In this document: in pieces, positions 1-12,700 of the stretch
Layout: each line of letters starts with the position of its first letter
Position numbering within the stretch: position 1 is the first letter of the stretch
Source: Ophiura sarsii
Taxonomy: Eukaryota; Echinodermata; Ophiuroidea; Amphilepidida; Ophiuridae
Reading direction: 5' to 3'
DNA: 64,000 nt
Assembly (NCBI GenBank): GCA_035610835.1
Contig: CM069455.1
Span: forward strand, 41,798,579 to 41,862,578
Made by a program: the position numbers and the translations under genes
The notes under the pieces: generated by a model
What the model was told of the DNA's origin: nothing
The model's database searches: none
What the model saw: the letters and a program-made list of their open reading frames with translations, nothing else

Positions 1-1366
1 AAATCAAATAAAAAGTGATGTTGTTAGCTTTTATATGGTACAAAGTATATAAATGACCGAATAATAATTTTATAGAGAAAAAAAGAAAAAGGAAGTGCTT
101 TTATTTAAAAACACTTCTAATTTCTAGAATTTCTGGAAAAGGCCAATTCCACCGTTACGGACGTTACAGATACATGCAACTTGCAACTTTTAATTGAATA
201 GCACATCTGTTTGCTGTTAAGATACACTTTATTTCTTAGTATGCTAGTAGTAAACACTCTAATGTTCAATAATGAAGCAATTTTGTTTTAGCTTTCTTAG
301 TTAATTAGCAACAAAAATTAGAAACGAGCGTTACGGACGTTACCTTGAAATGAAGTGCCTTTTTGACTATGGTACATATCCTTAAATCTCTGTTCAGTTC
401 CCTGTTTTATTTTTTTCTGTCAACTATATTGAGCAAGCCCTGACTCCATTCTATGTTAATATGAAAAGCAAGTTTGAAATTAATACTCCCGTATCGTCCA
501 ACGCTGTTGATTTAGTGTTACGGACGTTACATTTTGAAGCATTACGGACGTTACAGGTATTAAAATCAATAATAAAACAAGATTTAAGATATCCAAATGG
601 GACATTTTCTTACTATAATTTGTCTTATGGTGTATGTATGTATCCATAAAAGGCTCTCTCAGTTTGCAACTAAACGCCGTGAATGTTGCGCTGATAAAAG
701 ATGATTATAAAGCGAGTGTTATAAGCTATAAATGGCTGAAAATCGTACAGAATTGACCGAGATATGAGCAAAAGAGTAATATCCAGGGCCTTTTGAGACT
801 GTTTCTACGGGCTATGTTTTGATTATTTTTGTGCGTACTGTAACACATAACGCGTCATAGTGCAAAATAAACGCTCACACGCACTTCACTCACGCACCCC
901 TAACACACGCAGGCAGGCAAATATTGGAAGAATACGCTGCGCTACGGGAGTTGGTTAATTTAGGCCTTGAATATTTATAGGCACGGGGCGGGCGGTAGGG
1001 GCGGCAGGCGAGGGGGGGGGGGCGAGGGGTTTATAAAGTAATGTGGTTTGGGTGGCAGGAAGTTAAAGAAGAAATACGATACTCAATTGCGTAACAGGGA
1101 GGGTCACGGGGTGGAATGAAATAGTATGGTTCCTTAAAAGTATAAACCATGGGATAAAGCTTTGGGTAATGACGGGAAGCTTTCATTTTCAGGTCAGAAT
1201 ACTATTATAGGCCTGCATTATATTTTCTTATATATATTTTCTTATGTGATATGGGGTAATGACGGGACACATACAATTTTTAGGTAAGGAAATAGGCCTA
1301 TGCATTATATTTTAACTCAAATTGTATTCTTACCAATTTCGCGGCAAATGTTCGTATAGCTACTTA

Positions 1367-1858
1367 GGGAGCAGTTCCATTTGTACGCGATAAAAATTGC
1401 GAGAATGTTCCGGGCCCCGATGAGTTTTTTATCAGGCCCCGATGAGATTTTTATCGCGAACAGTTGCGAGTAGCAAAGGCTTATTTATCGAGTAGCGTAT
1501 TACCGCTTGTTTAAATATAACGAAAGATAAGTGGTCGGTATGTAAATAGAGCTTCGGGTTATTTATTCTAGTTGTAAGGTACAATTTCAGCATTTCATGT
1601 TTTTAGAGATAATGTTATTGATTATGGATGTTTAACGTAAATTGTATTATCCTCGTGTATTTGCTAAACAATGTCCCGCTCTATTTGCTAAACATACCCC
1701 AGGGTATGGCAGAGGCCTCGTATCGGGCCCCGATGTCTATTTTATCGGGGCCTGATGACTATTTTATCGCGGATCAACTTGAAAAACATCGGGTCCAAAA
1801 CATATCAGGCCCCGATACAGTCGCGATAAATTTATCGCGTATAAATGGAACTGTTCCC
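1367..1858. mobile_element. PIF/Harbinger-type MITE, copy 1
   Basis: The termini GGGAGCAGTTCCATTTGTAC and its imperfect inverse at 1836-1858 bound a 492-bp unit flanked by the 3-bp duplication TTA (1364-1366 and 1859-1861). TWA duplications are typical of PIF/Harbinger. A second copy at 12870 has the same ends and TAA duplications. This copy contains two short internal duplications that the other lacks. The interior has several CCCGAT/ATCGGG blocks in both orientations. It has no coding capacity; the 102-aa frame over it is incidental. Confidence 0.8.
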
Positions 1859-2168
1859 TTATGTGTTATTTCACCGGGGTTCTGTCTGGCGCTACTTACT
1901 AGCGGGAGCCCGTTCGAAGAACGGGCGTCCCGCTAGTGTCCCTAATTTGTCATAAAATCCATGTGTTTGTCTTGTGTTACTTTGATGTTAGTTGGTTAAA
2001 GTTGTAAAATAATGGAAGGGGTAGTCTGAAAACATCTATTTATGTTTTATGGCATATTTACTACAGAGTATGCTAATTTTTGTCATTCACACAAAGCTTG
2101 TTTGTGTTTTAGGTATCTATATTAAAGGTTATTAACACTACCCACTCTAACACTATTTGATATTATTA

Positions 2169-2307
2169 GTTATCCCCTGTTTGTTCATTCAATACGGCAA
2201 AATATCTATGGTTTGTTTCCAATACCACATGAGGCGATAGCCGAATGTGATATTGGAAACAAACCATAGATTTTTTCCGTATTGCATGAGAACAAACAGG
2301 GGGTAAC
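2169..2307. mobile_element. Small snap-back (hairpin) element
   Basis: About 60 bp (GTTATCCCCTGTTTGTT...) is followed after a short loop by its near-perfect inverse ending AACAAACAGGGGGTAAC. The arms pair over almost the whole 139 bp. This is either a miniature foldback element or an internal stem of the surrounding TIR element. No target duplication could be assigned. Confidence 0.6.
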
Positions 2308-2569
2308 GAATTTATCATTTAGTAGACATGAATGCGTATTATCAATTTGAAAAGTGTATGCATACTAAGAAATAAAGTGTTATCTTAACAGCAAACAGAT
2401 GTGCTATTCGATTAAAAGTTGCGAGTTGCATGTATCTGTAACGTCCGTAACGGTGGAATTGGCCAAATCACAATTATTTTGATATGTGTGACAAATCCAC
2501 CTTATTTGATACACCAATTCACGACATATGACCAACAATGGAACAACTTACAACCCTCTTACCTACCCA

Positions 2570-2942
2570 AACCACATTACTTATAATACATAATCAACCT
2601 TCATAAGGCGACTTTCCAGAAGATCAAAGCGCCATAAAACACAAATAAACAAAAACAAAATAGAACAATGCAAACAGAGTCAATATGATGGACAGAAATG
2701 AGACTTCAAAATCTTCTTAAAACTAGGCAGTTTACTGTGTCACCCTGATGTTTTTCTGGAGGCTGTTTCACAGTGTGGGTGCAGAAACATAGAATAACTT
2801 ATCCCCAATACGATTTTTCCTCATGTGAACAGTGAGAAGAGAAGTGTCCAATGATGAACGTGTAATAGTGGCAGGTTTGACTTTATGAGAAAGAAAGTTT
2901 GTAAGGTTATCAGGTGCGTTACCCTGCAGACATTTGAAGACA
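2570..2942 (-). pseudogene. L2/CR1-like reverse transcriptase, C-terminal end (3' part)
   Basis: The reverse strand encodes the typical C-terminal tail of an L2/CR1 non-LTR polymerase, with residues VHMRKNRIGDKLFYVSAPTL followed by a stop where the family has Trp in the 'LWNSL' motif. The frame is continuous with the coding block at 4638-4800 once the Tc1-derived insertion and one TA are left out, so the two blocks are one old copy split by a transposon. The downstream part to about 2570 looks like degraded tail and 3' UTR. Confidence 0.7.
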
Positions 2943-2944
2943 TA

Positions 2945-4637
2945 CAGTTAAGCCCACAATTATTCATACCCCTTGACAAATATGTGTTTTTTGCGTTTTT
3001 CTCATATCTATACCAGCTGGAGTGGTGGAACTTTTGCTTTACACTAAAGACAATTAGTTTGCATGTACAAATCAATATATTTGGGCTCAACATTTTTTGC
3101 ATAACAATAGAATTGAACAAGAATTGTGTTTTTATGCCTGTCCAAAATTATTCATACCCCATACCAAGTCTCAGGATTGAGGCCACTTTTTGTGATAATA
3201 CACATGTTTTTGACATTCCAAACATTCTTTATATTGTGTGATAGGCTTTTATATTGTTATGCAATTATTCCATACAATGTGGATGCATTACAAATGTGTC
3301 CTATTCAATGTACAGTGAGGGATATCATAGGACAACACTCTAGCTCTTTGACAACATGGCGAAGGGGATCAAATAACTCAGTGAGGACCTTTTTTGTGCA
3401 TTGTGAATGCTCACAAAGAGGGGAAAGGCTACAAAGCTATTGCGAAGCAATTTCAAGTGCCAAATTCCACCATAAAAAGCAAAATTAGGAAGACCAAGAC
3501 AGTTAAAATCACTTCAAATCAGTTAAAAACCCTGAAGAACACGGTCGGAAGCCAACAGTGTCCCCTTGTTTGAAAAGTATGGTGAAAGGCCAACAACAAT
3601 CCACATATCACCGTCAATGCTCTCCTGAACAACCTTGGTGAGTCTTGGACCAAGATATTAAGGCAGACACTTCAGCAGACATAGTACACAAGAGTTCTCC
3701 ATGGACTCCGACCAAGAAAGACTCTACTCCTGAAAAGAGACAATGAGAAACTCATCTAGCATTTGCAAGAACACTTCTGGACAAAGATCCAAGTTTTTGG
3801 TCTTCAGTGTTGGGGATGCTTAAGATGCAAGACAAGTTTCTCTGTGTCTCTTTTAAGGAGTAGAGTCTTTCTTGGTCGGCCTCCATGGAGACCTCTCATG
3901 TGCCATATATGCTGGAGTGTCTGCCATGATATCTTGGTCCAATAATTGCCAGGGTTGTTCAGGAGAGCATTGATGGTAATCTGTGGATTGTTGTTGGCCT
4001 TTTGCAATACTTTTCTTGCCAAACAAGAGGACACCGCTGGCTTCCGACTGCATCCTTCAATGTTTTTTAGTGAGTTGAACGTCTTGTTCTTCCTAATTAT
4101 GCTTTGTGTGGTGGATTCTTGCACTTGGAATTGTTTCGAAATAGCTCTGTAGCCTTTCCCCTCTTTGTGAGCATTCACAATATGCATAAAAAAGTTATTT
4201 GATCTTCTTCGCCATGCTGTCAAAGAGCTAGAGTGTTGTCCTATAATATCCCCCACTGTACATTCAATAGGACACATTTGTAATGCAATAACATTGTATG
4301 CACACATCATGGAATAATTACATAACAATATAAAAGCCTATCACACAAAATAAAGAATGTTTGGAATGTCAAAAACATGTGTATTATCACAAAAAGTGGC
4401 CTCAATCCTTAGACTTGGTATGGGGTATGAATAATTTTGGACAGGCATAAAAACATAATTCTTGTTCAATTCTATTGTTATGCAAAAAATGTTGAGCCCA
4501 AATATATTGATTTGTACTTGCAAACTAATTGTCTTTAGTGTAAAGCGGAAGTTCCAACACTCCGGCTGGTATAGATATGAGAAAAACGCAAAAAACTCAT
4601 ATTTTCCAAGGGGTATGAATAATTGTGGGCTTAACTG
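2945..4637. mobile_element. Palindromic Tc1-like element (two inverted 5' halves)
   Basis: Ends beginning CAGTTAAGCCCACAATTATT are mirrored at 4637 and flanked by TA at 2943-2944 and 4638-4639, as for Tc1/mariner. The whole unit is a palindrome: 2945 to about 3790 and about 3800-4637 are inverted copies of each other. Each carries the N-terminal, DNA-binding part of a Tc1-like transposase. The catalytic DDE half is missing from both arms. The length, 1693 bp, resembles an intact Tc1 element, but the content is two left halves. Confidence 0.85.
3804..4328 (-). pseudogene. Tc1-like transposase N-terminus (right arm)
   Basis: This is an open frame of 174 codons in the right arm of the palindrome. 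It holds the helix-turn-helix segment of Tc1 transposases (a GKGYRAISKQFQVQESTTQS block, then a second HTH-like segment ending GRPRKT). It stops at the palindrome centre before any DDE catalytic residue. The mirror copy in the left arm (about 3330-3790, forward) has several stops. Family knowledge: this region binds the TIR. It cannot encode a catalytic transposase. Confidence 0.7.
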
Positions 4638-4800
4638 TACATGCTGCAAGAAGATCTTAACTTTGATGCGCTCCCGTATGGGTAACCAGTATAGAGTCTA
4701 TCCATGAGAGGCGATGGGTTATCATACTTGTCAGCAGAGAATATAAGTTTAACGGCTTTGTTTTTGAGAGATTGTAAACGATCAAGGTTGTCAAAACTTC
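4638..4800 (-). pseudogene. L2/CR1-like reverse transcriptase fragment (5' part)
   Basis: The reverse strand translates without stops into a block containing LQSLKNKAVKLIFSADKYDN, typical of the C-terminal part of L2/CR1 polymerases. It is cut at 4800 on the 5' side. On the 3' side the coding runs into the TA where the palindromic Tc1 element sits and resumes in the same frame at 2942. Confidence 0.7.
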
Positions 4801-5023
4801 ATTGACGCCCGGTCCCGATGATTAACCTCCTACCCCTTAAGAGGCATGATTAAGTGGTAATACTAGCAACGCACAATATCGTACAATTCTAGTGACATAT
4901 TTGAGCTAAATTCCAGCGTTCTTTGCTGTTTTTGGAGCCAACTATTTACCAATTTCTCTATTTCCCTCTATCTGCCATGCAAGTTAGGCGACACTTTGAT
5001 AAAAACCAACTGAGTACTATTAA
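4801..5023. other. Unassigned spacer
   Basis: No coding signal or repeat boundary was recognised between the L2-like fragment and the TTAA-flanked element. Confidence 0.4.
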
Positions 5024-6245
5024 AGGGACACTAAGAGATGTGTTGGAGGCTGCGCCCTCAATTATGATAAAAACTGGGATTAGTATATTTTTATAATTGT
5101 ATTACATGTATGAACTTACACCTATAAGGATTAAGAAAAATCAGCTCTCTTTGAAAACGTCGATTCAAAAATGCTCGTACAGCCGCGACGAGCATTTTAC
5201 GTCCGACAGTATCCCCCTGCAGTACGCGTGATACATAACGCGAACCATATTTGCATAGAGGGCGTTTTTCAATAAATAGCGATGATCAGACGACGCTGGA
5301 CACGGGCGTATTCACGAGTATTCAGGTTAAAATATGCGAACGAGGTTACGTGATCAAGTGAATGGGACGAACGCTTAACAACGGTTTAAATTCAAAAAAT
5401 GATACTGACACTGCGAGTGGTTAGCCACCCACAACGGTTTTGGATTAGAATTTTTTTCTTCAACCTATGATCGATGAATTTTTCAAAATGATTAGATCAA
5501 CATTCGCGATTACTGACACTGCGAAACAAACAAACACACCCCATTTCCAGATTCAATATACTGGTTCTCGGGTTTGGCGCTTCTCGGGTTGGGGTTATCA
5601 TATGTGGCCTAAATATTCAATATACCCATAATACAGGTAACCCATGTGCCCTTAAATCCAGGTAGGCTAGTACCTCATGTAGATAAAGGACAAGGGCAGG
5701 GATGGTCTACTATGTGTTCTTTATCTTTCACCGTTTACAATGGGTTAAGTAAAGATAGTATATAGTTTAATATTGGTATGTTTTAATCGTTTCTAAAATG
5801 TGCTAATGATCCAATTGACAAGGTACTCAGTTCCCATGACTTGATATAATATAGACCGTGACTGTGACTTTAGTTAAAGGGACACAATTTCATGTTGAAT
5901 TTTTATAATTTTAAATAATTTACTTCAGAATTGAAGATGAACAATACAAATTGCCATTATTGTTGTTTCTATTTAAAATAAAAACAGCAAAACTTGATTA
6001 AAACAATGTTTTAAATATCTTTTAAAAGTTGTATGTTTAAAAGGTGTATGTGCTGATCTGGCCAGATCAGCATTTTTGAATCGACGTTTTGTTTTACAAA
6101 GAGGGCTGAATTTTCTTAATCCTTATACATTGTAGGTGTAAGTTCATACATGTAATACAATTGTAAAAAAATATACAAATCCCTGTTTTTATCATATATT
6201 TTTGTAATTGAGGGCGCTGCCTCCACCACATCTGGTAATGCTCCT
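5024..6245. mobile_element. TTAA-flanked TIR element (piggyBac-like duplication), long arms
   Basis: The ends AGGGACACTAAGAGATGTG and the inverse at 6245 lie between TTAA at 5020-5023 and 6246-6249. The arms match for about 160 bp (5024-5190 against 6075-6245), including GCGCCCTCAATTAT. The unit is 1222 bp and non-coding. A shorter relative with matching ends and TTAA duplications lies at 26176. Bases 5287-5325 (CAGACGACGCTGGACACGGG onward) resemble the last 40 bases of the window. TTAA duplication is typical of piggyBac; the assignment is by duplication only. Confidence 0.7.
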
Positions 6246-6249
6246 TTAA

Positions 6250-6880
6250 TGTGGTACAAACACTGATTTAATATAAACAGTTTAGTCCTATTGTTGAACT
6301 AATTGTGACATTTCGGTTCAGTTACGATTCATGTTTCACCAGGTAAGTTTCACCTTGGGTTTATCTCGAGCTCCATACCAGCAAAAGTGACTGTATTACC
6401 AAGATCAAACAGGATATCGACGAAACAGAACGCAGTAAATGTCACCTTTTATGAACGGAAGATATTTCAACACAGCACCGGCGACAAAAAAAGGTTTCAT
6501 GTAAGGTGTGCTACAACAGATGGACACAGCTTATACTACACGTGAGTTATCATTGTTATAATTGTTAACACTTTCCACACGGCAGGCGTCTGCAGACGAC
6601 ATTCCAAAATTCAAAATTATTGAATTTCATTACCATATTTGGAATCACTATGAGAAATGCTTTGAAATAAGTACAAACATGCCTAGTATTGGTTCAGTAA
6701 TCCTTGAGATAGACTTTGAAAGTTGGGAAAAATTTCTAAAAAGTCTGTTCTCTACATCTACATCTATGAACATACTCAATAAAGTTGTCAAGAGACAATA
6801 TCTAATTGAGAAAACAATACAGACGTCAGTCAGAAAACATGGTACCAAATACACACAAGAGATACATAATACAATTACAC
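6250..6880. other. Unassigned stretch, including probable 3' UTR of the next element
   Basis: No host gene is visible. The 3' UTR of the reverse-strand retrotransposon starts at 6880 and runs towards lower coordinates; a short ATGTAG-type microsatellite near 6745-6765 may mark its end. The 112-codon forward frame at 6562-6900 overlaps this UTR and has no recognisable family. Confidence 0.4.
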
Positions 6881-7528
6881 TTAATTACTTAAATTACTAA
6901 GACCAGTTTTAAAGGAGACTAGTTTGTTGCAGTCGAGTAATGAGGACGGTAGTGCATTCCAGTCCAATATTGTACGCGGGAAGAAACTGAATTTATACGC
7001 ATTTGAATGTGAAGCCATGACACTAAATTTTGAAGCATGATATTGACGAGTTTGTAATGCCGTTGGTCTGTTGATATAGTCCGGTATTGGAACCGCGATG
7101 TCCTGGCTATGAATTTTATACATTGTAGTAAGGCGTGCGTTCTTTCGACGTTTTTCAAGTGATAACCAGTTCATTTTGCTTAATAATTCTGTGACTGTAC
7201 CCTCTGATCTTTCATAGTTGTTGCATACGAAACGTGCGGCCCTCCTTTGCACCATCTCCACTTTCTGAATGTCTGCTGAGGTATGGGGGTCCCAAACAAC
7301 ACAAGCGTATTCGAGAATTGGCCGAACTAATGCAAAGTACATCTGTTGTTTTATTGATGTTGGGCATCTCCACAGGTTACGTCGAATAAACCAGAGGACT
7401 TTGTTTGCTTTAAGAGTGATATTATTTATGTGTTCAGTCCATTTAAGATTGTGTGTCAGCTCGATGCCAAGATATGGGTGATGTTTTACACTGTTCAGGT
7501 AGTCATTTTCCATTTTGTAATCGTGCAA
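6881..7528 (-). pseudogene. Reverse transcriptase C-terminal tail (shifted frame)
   Basis: These 215 codons continue the preceding polymerase after a frameshift: LGIELTHNLKWTEHI (thumb region), then ALVRPILEYACVVWDP, VQRRAARFVCNNY and a tail with FFPRTILDWNALPSSL, all typical of CR1/Jockey C-termini. It ends with a normal stop. The overlap with the main frame (7495-7528) marks the shift. Confidence 0.8.
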
Positions 7529-9537
7529 TAGGGGTTTCTTTTTTTAGTGACACGAAGAATGTTACATTTGGCAGTGTTAAATGACATTTGCCATTTTGTT
7601 GACCAATCTGTGAGAGAGTTTAGATCTTTTTGAAGAGATTCAGTGTCCTTTGATGATCGAATTGCCCGGTAAAGAACGCAATCGTCCGCAAATAATCGGA
7701 TATCTGATTCAATATTTATGTTATTTGCTATGTCATTGATATATAATAAAAACATAAGGGGTCCCAAGACTGTCCCTTGAGGAACACCAGATTTCACATG
7801 AACATGATCGGACACTTCCCCATCAACAACAACACGCTGAGTCCTTGATGTTAACCACTGCGTGATCCAGTTCAAGATATTACCGCGGATACCATAAAAA
7901 TGCAATTTCTGTATGAGTCGCTGATGGGGCACTTTATCAAAGGCTTTTTGGAAATCTAAAATGAGAACGTCCGTTTGAAGGCCCTGATCGAGGTTTCTAG
8001 TTAAGTCCTCTAATGTTATTAGAAGCTGGGAGTCACATGAGTGGTTTGATCGGAATCCGTGCTGAAAAGAAGATAAGATTTGATATTGTTCAAGGTGATT
8101 CATTATATGTCTAAATATTACATGTTCTAACAATTTACAAGTTACTGAAGTCAGTGATACTGGCCTATAATTGGCGGGATTACTCTTTTTACCCTTTTTG
8201 AAAATGGCAGTGATGTTGCCCGTTAACCAGTCTGATGGCAATTGACCAGTTTCCAAAGATTGTGCAAATAACTTAGTAATTACTGGTGCAAGTTCTTCAC
8301 TTAAGTCTCGTAATACTTGGGATGGTATTCCGTCTGGGCCACTGGCTTTTTTGATATTAATATTTCTAAGTAGTTTCTCTACACCATTTACATCAACATT
8401 GAGGTCGTCTATTAGTGGGTGCTGATTTATCGACATATGCGGGATGTTTGATGTGTCTTCATTGGTAAAGACACTACTGTACTGATTGCTCAGTGCCTCG
8501 GCTTTCTTTTTAGCATTAGATATTTCTTGACTTTCTACTTTAAGTGTACCTACACCAGATCCATTTGTTTTCAGTGATTTTACATAGCTCCAAAACTTCT
8601 TTGTAACATGAAAACTACTATCAACGGGTATTGTTTTAACCCCGGATGTTGCACTAGATTGGTCAGAGTTTGACAAAAGACCCATTAGATAGTTGTTTTT
8701 GGCACTCTGCATTTTTCTTTGCACCAACTTACGAAGATTTCTGAATTTGGATCTGTTCTCATCAGTGTTATACCTCTTGGTGACTTTATACGCACGGTGT
8801 TTTTTACGTATTAGCTTCTTTATACTATAGTTCATCCACGGAACGTCCCATTTATCTTTGATCATTTTGGTTGGAACGTTGTCGGATAACATTTTGGTAA
8901 CTTTGGTTTTAAATTGGTTCCAATTCACATCAATATGGGTTGCATTAGTATCCTGACTAAGATAATGATCTTTGAAATTCAAAGCATCTTGTTTCATCTG
9001 TGTAACATTCATTTTCTTGAACAAGTAGACCTTACGGGGAGGTTGTTTGTGCGTTCTAGGTTTAACATTAACCTCAGCCGTGACAACTTGATGGTCACTC
9101 ATTCCCGCAGACACCTGAATATTTTCAACAAGGTCTGGGTAGGTCGTTAGCACAAGATCTAGAATGTTACCCAGACGAGTTGGTTCCTTAACAAGCTGTT
9201 GTAAGCCATGCTCTTCTGCGATATCAAGCATCAACCTGTTAATTCTATAACCATACTGGGGATTTGGTTTCACAGCATAGTTATCCCAATCAATATCAGG
9301 GAAATTTAGATCTCCCCCAAGGATGACATTTGGGAGTGGACCATTATTTGATAGTAATCTGAGCGATTGATTGAGAGCCAACATTGGATCTTTATTATCA
9401 TCTGTTGGTCTATAAAAGGATGCTATCAATAATGGTTTGGTACCAACTATGCTTATTTTGCTCCAGAGGATTTCACATTCGGTATCTAGAGAGTATTCAG
9501 TAGTTGAGATGTACCTATTAGACACTGCGATAAACAC
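7495..9537 (-). pseudogene. Endonuclease-reverse transcriptase, main frame (680 codons)
   Basis: Codons 1-160 carry the apurinic-type endonuclease: ASFYRPT, then GGDLNFPDIDWDN (catalytic Asp/Asn) and GMSDHQVV (Ser-Asp-His). Codons about 370-650 are the polymerase: KKASGPDGIPSQVLRDL, FKKGKKSNPANYRPVSLTS, LDFQKAFDKVPHQRL, SGVPQGTVLGPLMFLLYIND and the catalytic box RLFADDCVLY. The protein would nick target DNA and copy its own RNA. The first Met is not the true start; endonuclease sequence continues upstream in another frame to about 9700. The frame ends early at 7495. Confidence 0.85.
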
Positions 9538-9799
9538 ACCCCCTCCATTTATGTTTCTGTCTTTGCGGGAAACATTATATCCAGGGGGAATATCTCACCA
9601 TTTGTAAACGAGCTATCTATATGCGATTCTTGCCCGCATATTACATCGGGCTTGTGTGTCTCAACAAGATCATGAAGATCATGTCGCTTTCTTTCGCTTT
9701 TCAGACTGCGGCAATTCACAAACATTATTTTGATTGGTTGGTGTTTACCTTTTGGATAACCAGTAACATGTTTTGTATAATAGTAAATTTAATAGCCGC

Positions 9800-12700
9800 G
9801 TGGAAAGTGTTAAGGGGGAAGTAGGGGTTGAGAGGTTTTATATTGTATATGGATTTTAGAGGCCGAGGTAACAACTGAAGAGATGCGAACTGAAAAATAT
9901 GAAAAGTATATTAATCAGGGCGTGGACGAGGACGATGCGAAAGAAAAGGCTATTAGAAGGACCTTGTAAGTTGTAGGCAATCAAAAAAAAGCTATAAAAA
10001 CTTTCCATCCAGTTACCTGTGACATATGGTTTTGACACACATATTAGGCTTGAAATAGCCCCATCTTTGAGTCGCCGAAGGCTGACTATATAGTTGATCC
10101 CAATTTTGAGATTACAGTGCTCACTGTCACCGATGTTTTATTATGAATTTGGAATAACTTTAGATTTTGATTGTGTTGAAATGAAAGGTAGATCTAAATT
10201 ATTGAAATGAAGACAACTTCTCCCAAGGCTGTTTATGACATAGTTAAAAATAAACGTGGAATGATCCAAATATCATTAAGTCCAAGTAAGTAAATAAAGC
10301 AGTTTTAATGGTCCCCTCGGGTTTAATGGTCCCCTCGGGCACCATTTTCAGGACTTTTATAATTTTCTTTTTTTCCCTTAATTTTTGCCATAACTTTTTT
10401 GTTAAAATATTTAAAAGGCTGACATCTTGGTAAGGGAGCGTTCATAAATACTCTGGTTGGAGGGGGGAAGTGTTGATACTCTGCAAAGGGGGGTCAAAAA
10501 AGTTTTTGAAAACCCCAACAGAGGGGGGGGGGGGGTCAAAAAGTTTAAACACTTATTAGTTTCCAAAATCTTCTGGGGGCTTCGCCCACAGACCCCTGCT
10601 TTACCAATATGCACAGTGGTTTATAATAATTTTAAATACTCTGGAACGTTCATAAATCAACGTAAAAAATAGCTATGTTTTGGCGCGCTACACGCGCAGA
10701 TGTCTACGGTCCTATGTTCATGTACTAGCCCAGCTAAAAAAGAATGAAAGGCAAATTCATGTCAATAGCAAAAACATATTTAAAGCCAGGATAAAGCAAA
10801 GCAAATATAAAGCCAAAGATAAAGCCATGATATATAATTGGAGGGAGCATCCTATTTGGTTTCAAAAACAGAGATCCGTGCATAAATATGTGAAGTTATT
10901 CAGGGGACTAAAGACCATGGCACTAAACCAAAGATACCTGGCCATGTGTTTTGAACTCACCACCCAAAAAGGGTGGTGGCGTTGCATTTTTGGTGACGAA
11001 TCATCCATCTCTCTGACACACTAGATCAATTAAAACATTGATGAATGCACATAGTCTATAGTCTCCTCCAATGATCACTTTATACTGTGAGCACTTCTGT
11101 TGTATCAAACACATGACACAAAATGTTGCTGCAATAGTCCATATTTTCGCGACATGCATACTGAACCACACATACATGGGATTATAAATGTACCCTTAGC
11201 GAGAAAAAAATGTTATGCTCCTTACGACTCTTCCATTATAAATGATAACTTATTTCCAATTTGATACCTTTATAGGCCAACAATGATGATATTTTTAGTG
11301 ATGTTAATATTCATTTCAATTTATAATTAACCCAAACCAAACAAGCTATGTTATTGTGTGGAAATCAAGAGAGGGGGACATAAAATTACCCCCAATCATC
11401 TACGCAAATCCCCAGTTAACCACTCAATTAACCTACCTACGCTCTCCTGAGCACGATTTTCAGTTTTGTAGATAACGTCAAACTGAATCCAATCTTGTAC
11501 CTCGTGCGTAAACAATATTTCCTGCCATAGTGAATCAAACATTCCAGGAACGTCAGGGTATTTTAACCATAACCAACCACCTAGTTTTTATAGAAATCAG
11601 AGCGTCCCAATTCTCCCAACTGACCCTCTGTTCACCCCCCCCCCCCCCCCCCCACTTCCTTAACCTCACAACTAACTTGCCAACGCTCACCAGGACAGCA
11701 ATTTCAAACACCATCACATATTCCAGGAATGTTAGGGTATTATTAGCAATTGTGTATCCATATACGTAATGCTAACCTTGAGCTACTTCTTCGTCAATAC
11801 CACTTGGAATGCCTTAACTTTTTATATAAAAACTTATTGCATAGTCCTTTTCATTCTTTGCTTGTGTGAATTTCACTTTTACAACATAATTTTCCCCATT
11901 TGCTAATAGCACCACAGACAACAAACAACTACACTAAAGCTATTCCAATAAAAGACAACATATGCAACTTTGAATAGAGTGAAACAGCTAGCAGATCTGA
12001 TAGATTTCACTTTTAGTCAGAATAATTTCGAAGATATAGAATATCTTGGACATCTGCCAACAGGGGTCTTTCAATCAAACAGGCAAAGATGGTAATAGTG
12101 AGGACATGATCTTTATAAACCCATCTTTATTACCGCCGCTTCTTTTTGACTAGCCCTGTATAATGATAAAATACAAGGGAATCAATAAATTCAACCTCTA
12201 CACCCCAAAAATATACTCCACTTCTTTCAATGGCAATTGAAATCTGTCTAACCTATTTTTTACTACTAAATTATTAAATGACTTTGCCGATGCGGGTTAC
12301 ATAACAATATGCAAGATTATATTAGGCAACTGTTCTCCACCATGTTTCACTAAACATAATCACAATAATCAGCAAATGAATGTAATTATTCACATCAATA
12401 ATGGTTTCTTAGGACAGTGGTAATAGATCAGTCACACTTACCTCCTACAGACAATGTCGTCTAGACCTAGACATCCCTTCATTTGCAAATGGCTACTTTA
12501 ACCAACCTCTACAACCTATTCACCTTACTTATCTCTCTGAACTTCAACAACCACTAACAGCAACTATATCGGTGACTCATGGTTCCGGTTGGATCCAAAA
12601 CATGCCTACACATATCCAAACTATAATCAATGCCAACCACCATAATCACCAATAGGAAAACCGCCCCATAGGAGAACCGCCCCATACGAAAACCGCCACA

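Larger units (their letters stand above)
141..2464. mobile_element. TIR element with TTACGGACGTTAC boxes, no transposase
   Basis: Bases 141-246 and 2359-2464 are near-perfect inverted copies (about 105 bp) starting GGCCAATTCCACCG. The motif TTACGGACGTTAC lies inside the left terminus at 155 and recurs at 331, 518 and 542. It is present inverted at 2438-2450 in the right terminus. Both ends are flanked by AAA, which could be a short target duplication but is low in information. No transposase-like frame is present, so this is probably a non-autonomous DNA transposon. The repeated box resembles a subterminal transposase-binding site (inference). A Harbinger-type MITE and a hairpin element lie inside. 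I do not recognise the superfamily. Confidence 0.6.
6881..9790 (-). mobile_element. Jockey/CR1-group non-LTR retrotransposon (defective)
   Basis: One reverse-strand element with endonuclease followed by reverse transcriptase and a C-terminal tail. Coding is split among three frames by two single-base shifts, one near 9575 inside the endonuclease and one near 7500-7530 after the polymerase core. Coding similarity starts just upstream of MFVNCRSLKS near 9700, and a stop lies above it near 9780, so the 5' end or ORF1 is missing. CR1 versus Jockey clade is not settled by eye. Confidence 0.85.

Noticed and set aside
2885..3488. Forward frames of 118 and 120 codons
   Set aside because: They lie across the TIR and the decayed left-arm copy of a Tc1 transposase; the real reading is fragmentary.
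6562..6900. 112-codon forward frame
   Set aside because: It overlaps the 3' end of the reverse-strand retrotransposon and shows no known domain.
10680..11024. 114-codon forward frame with Lys-rich N-terminus
   Set aside because: No family motif, and short internal AAAGCCA repeats; more likely chance in non-coding sequence.
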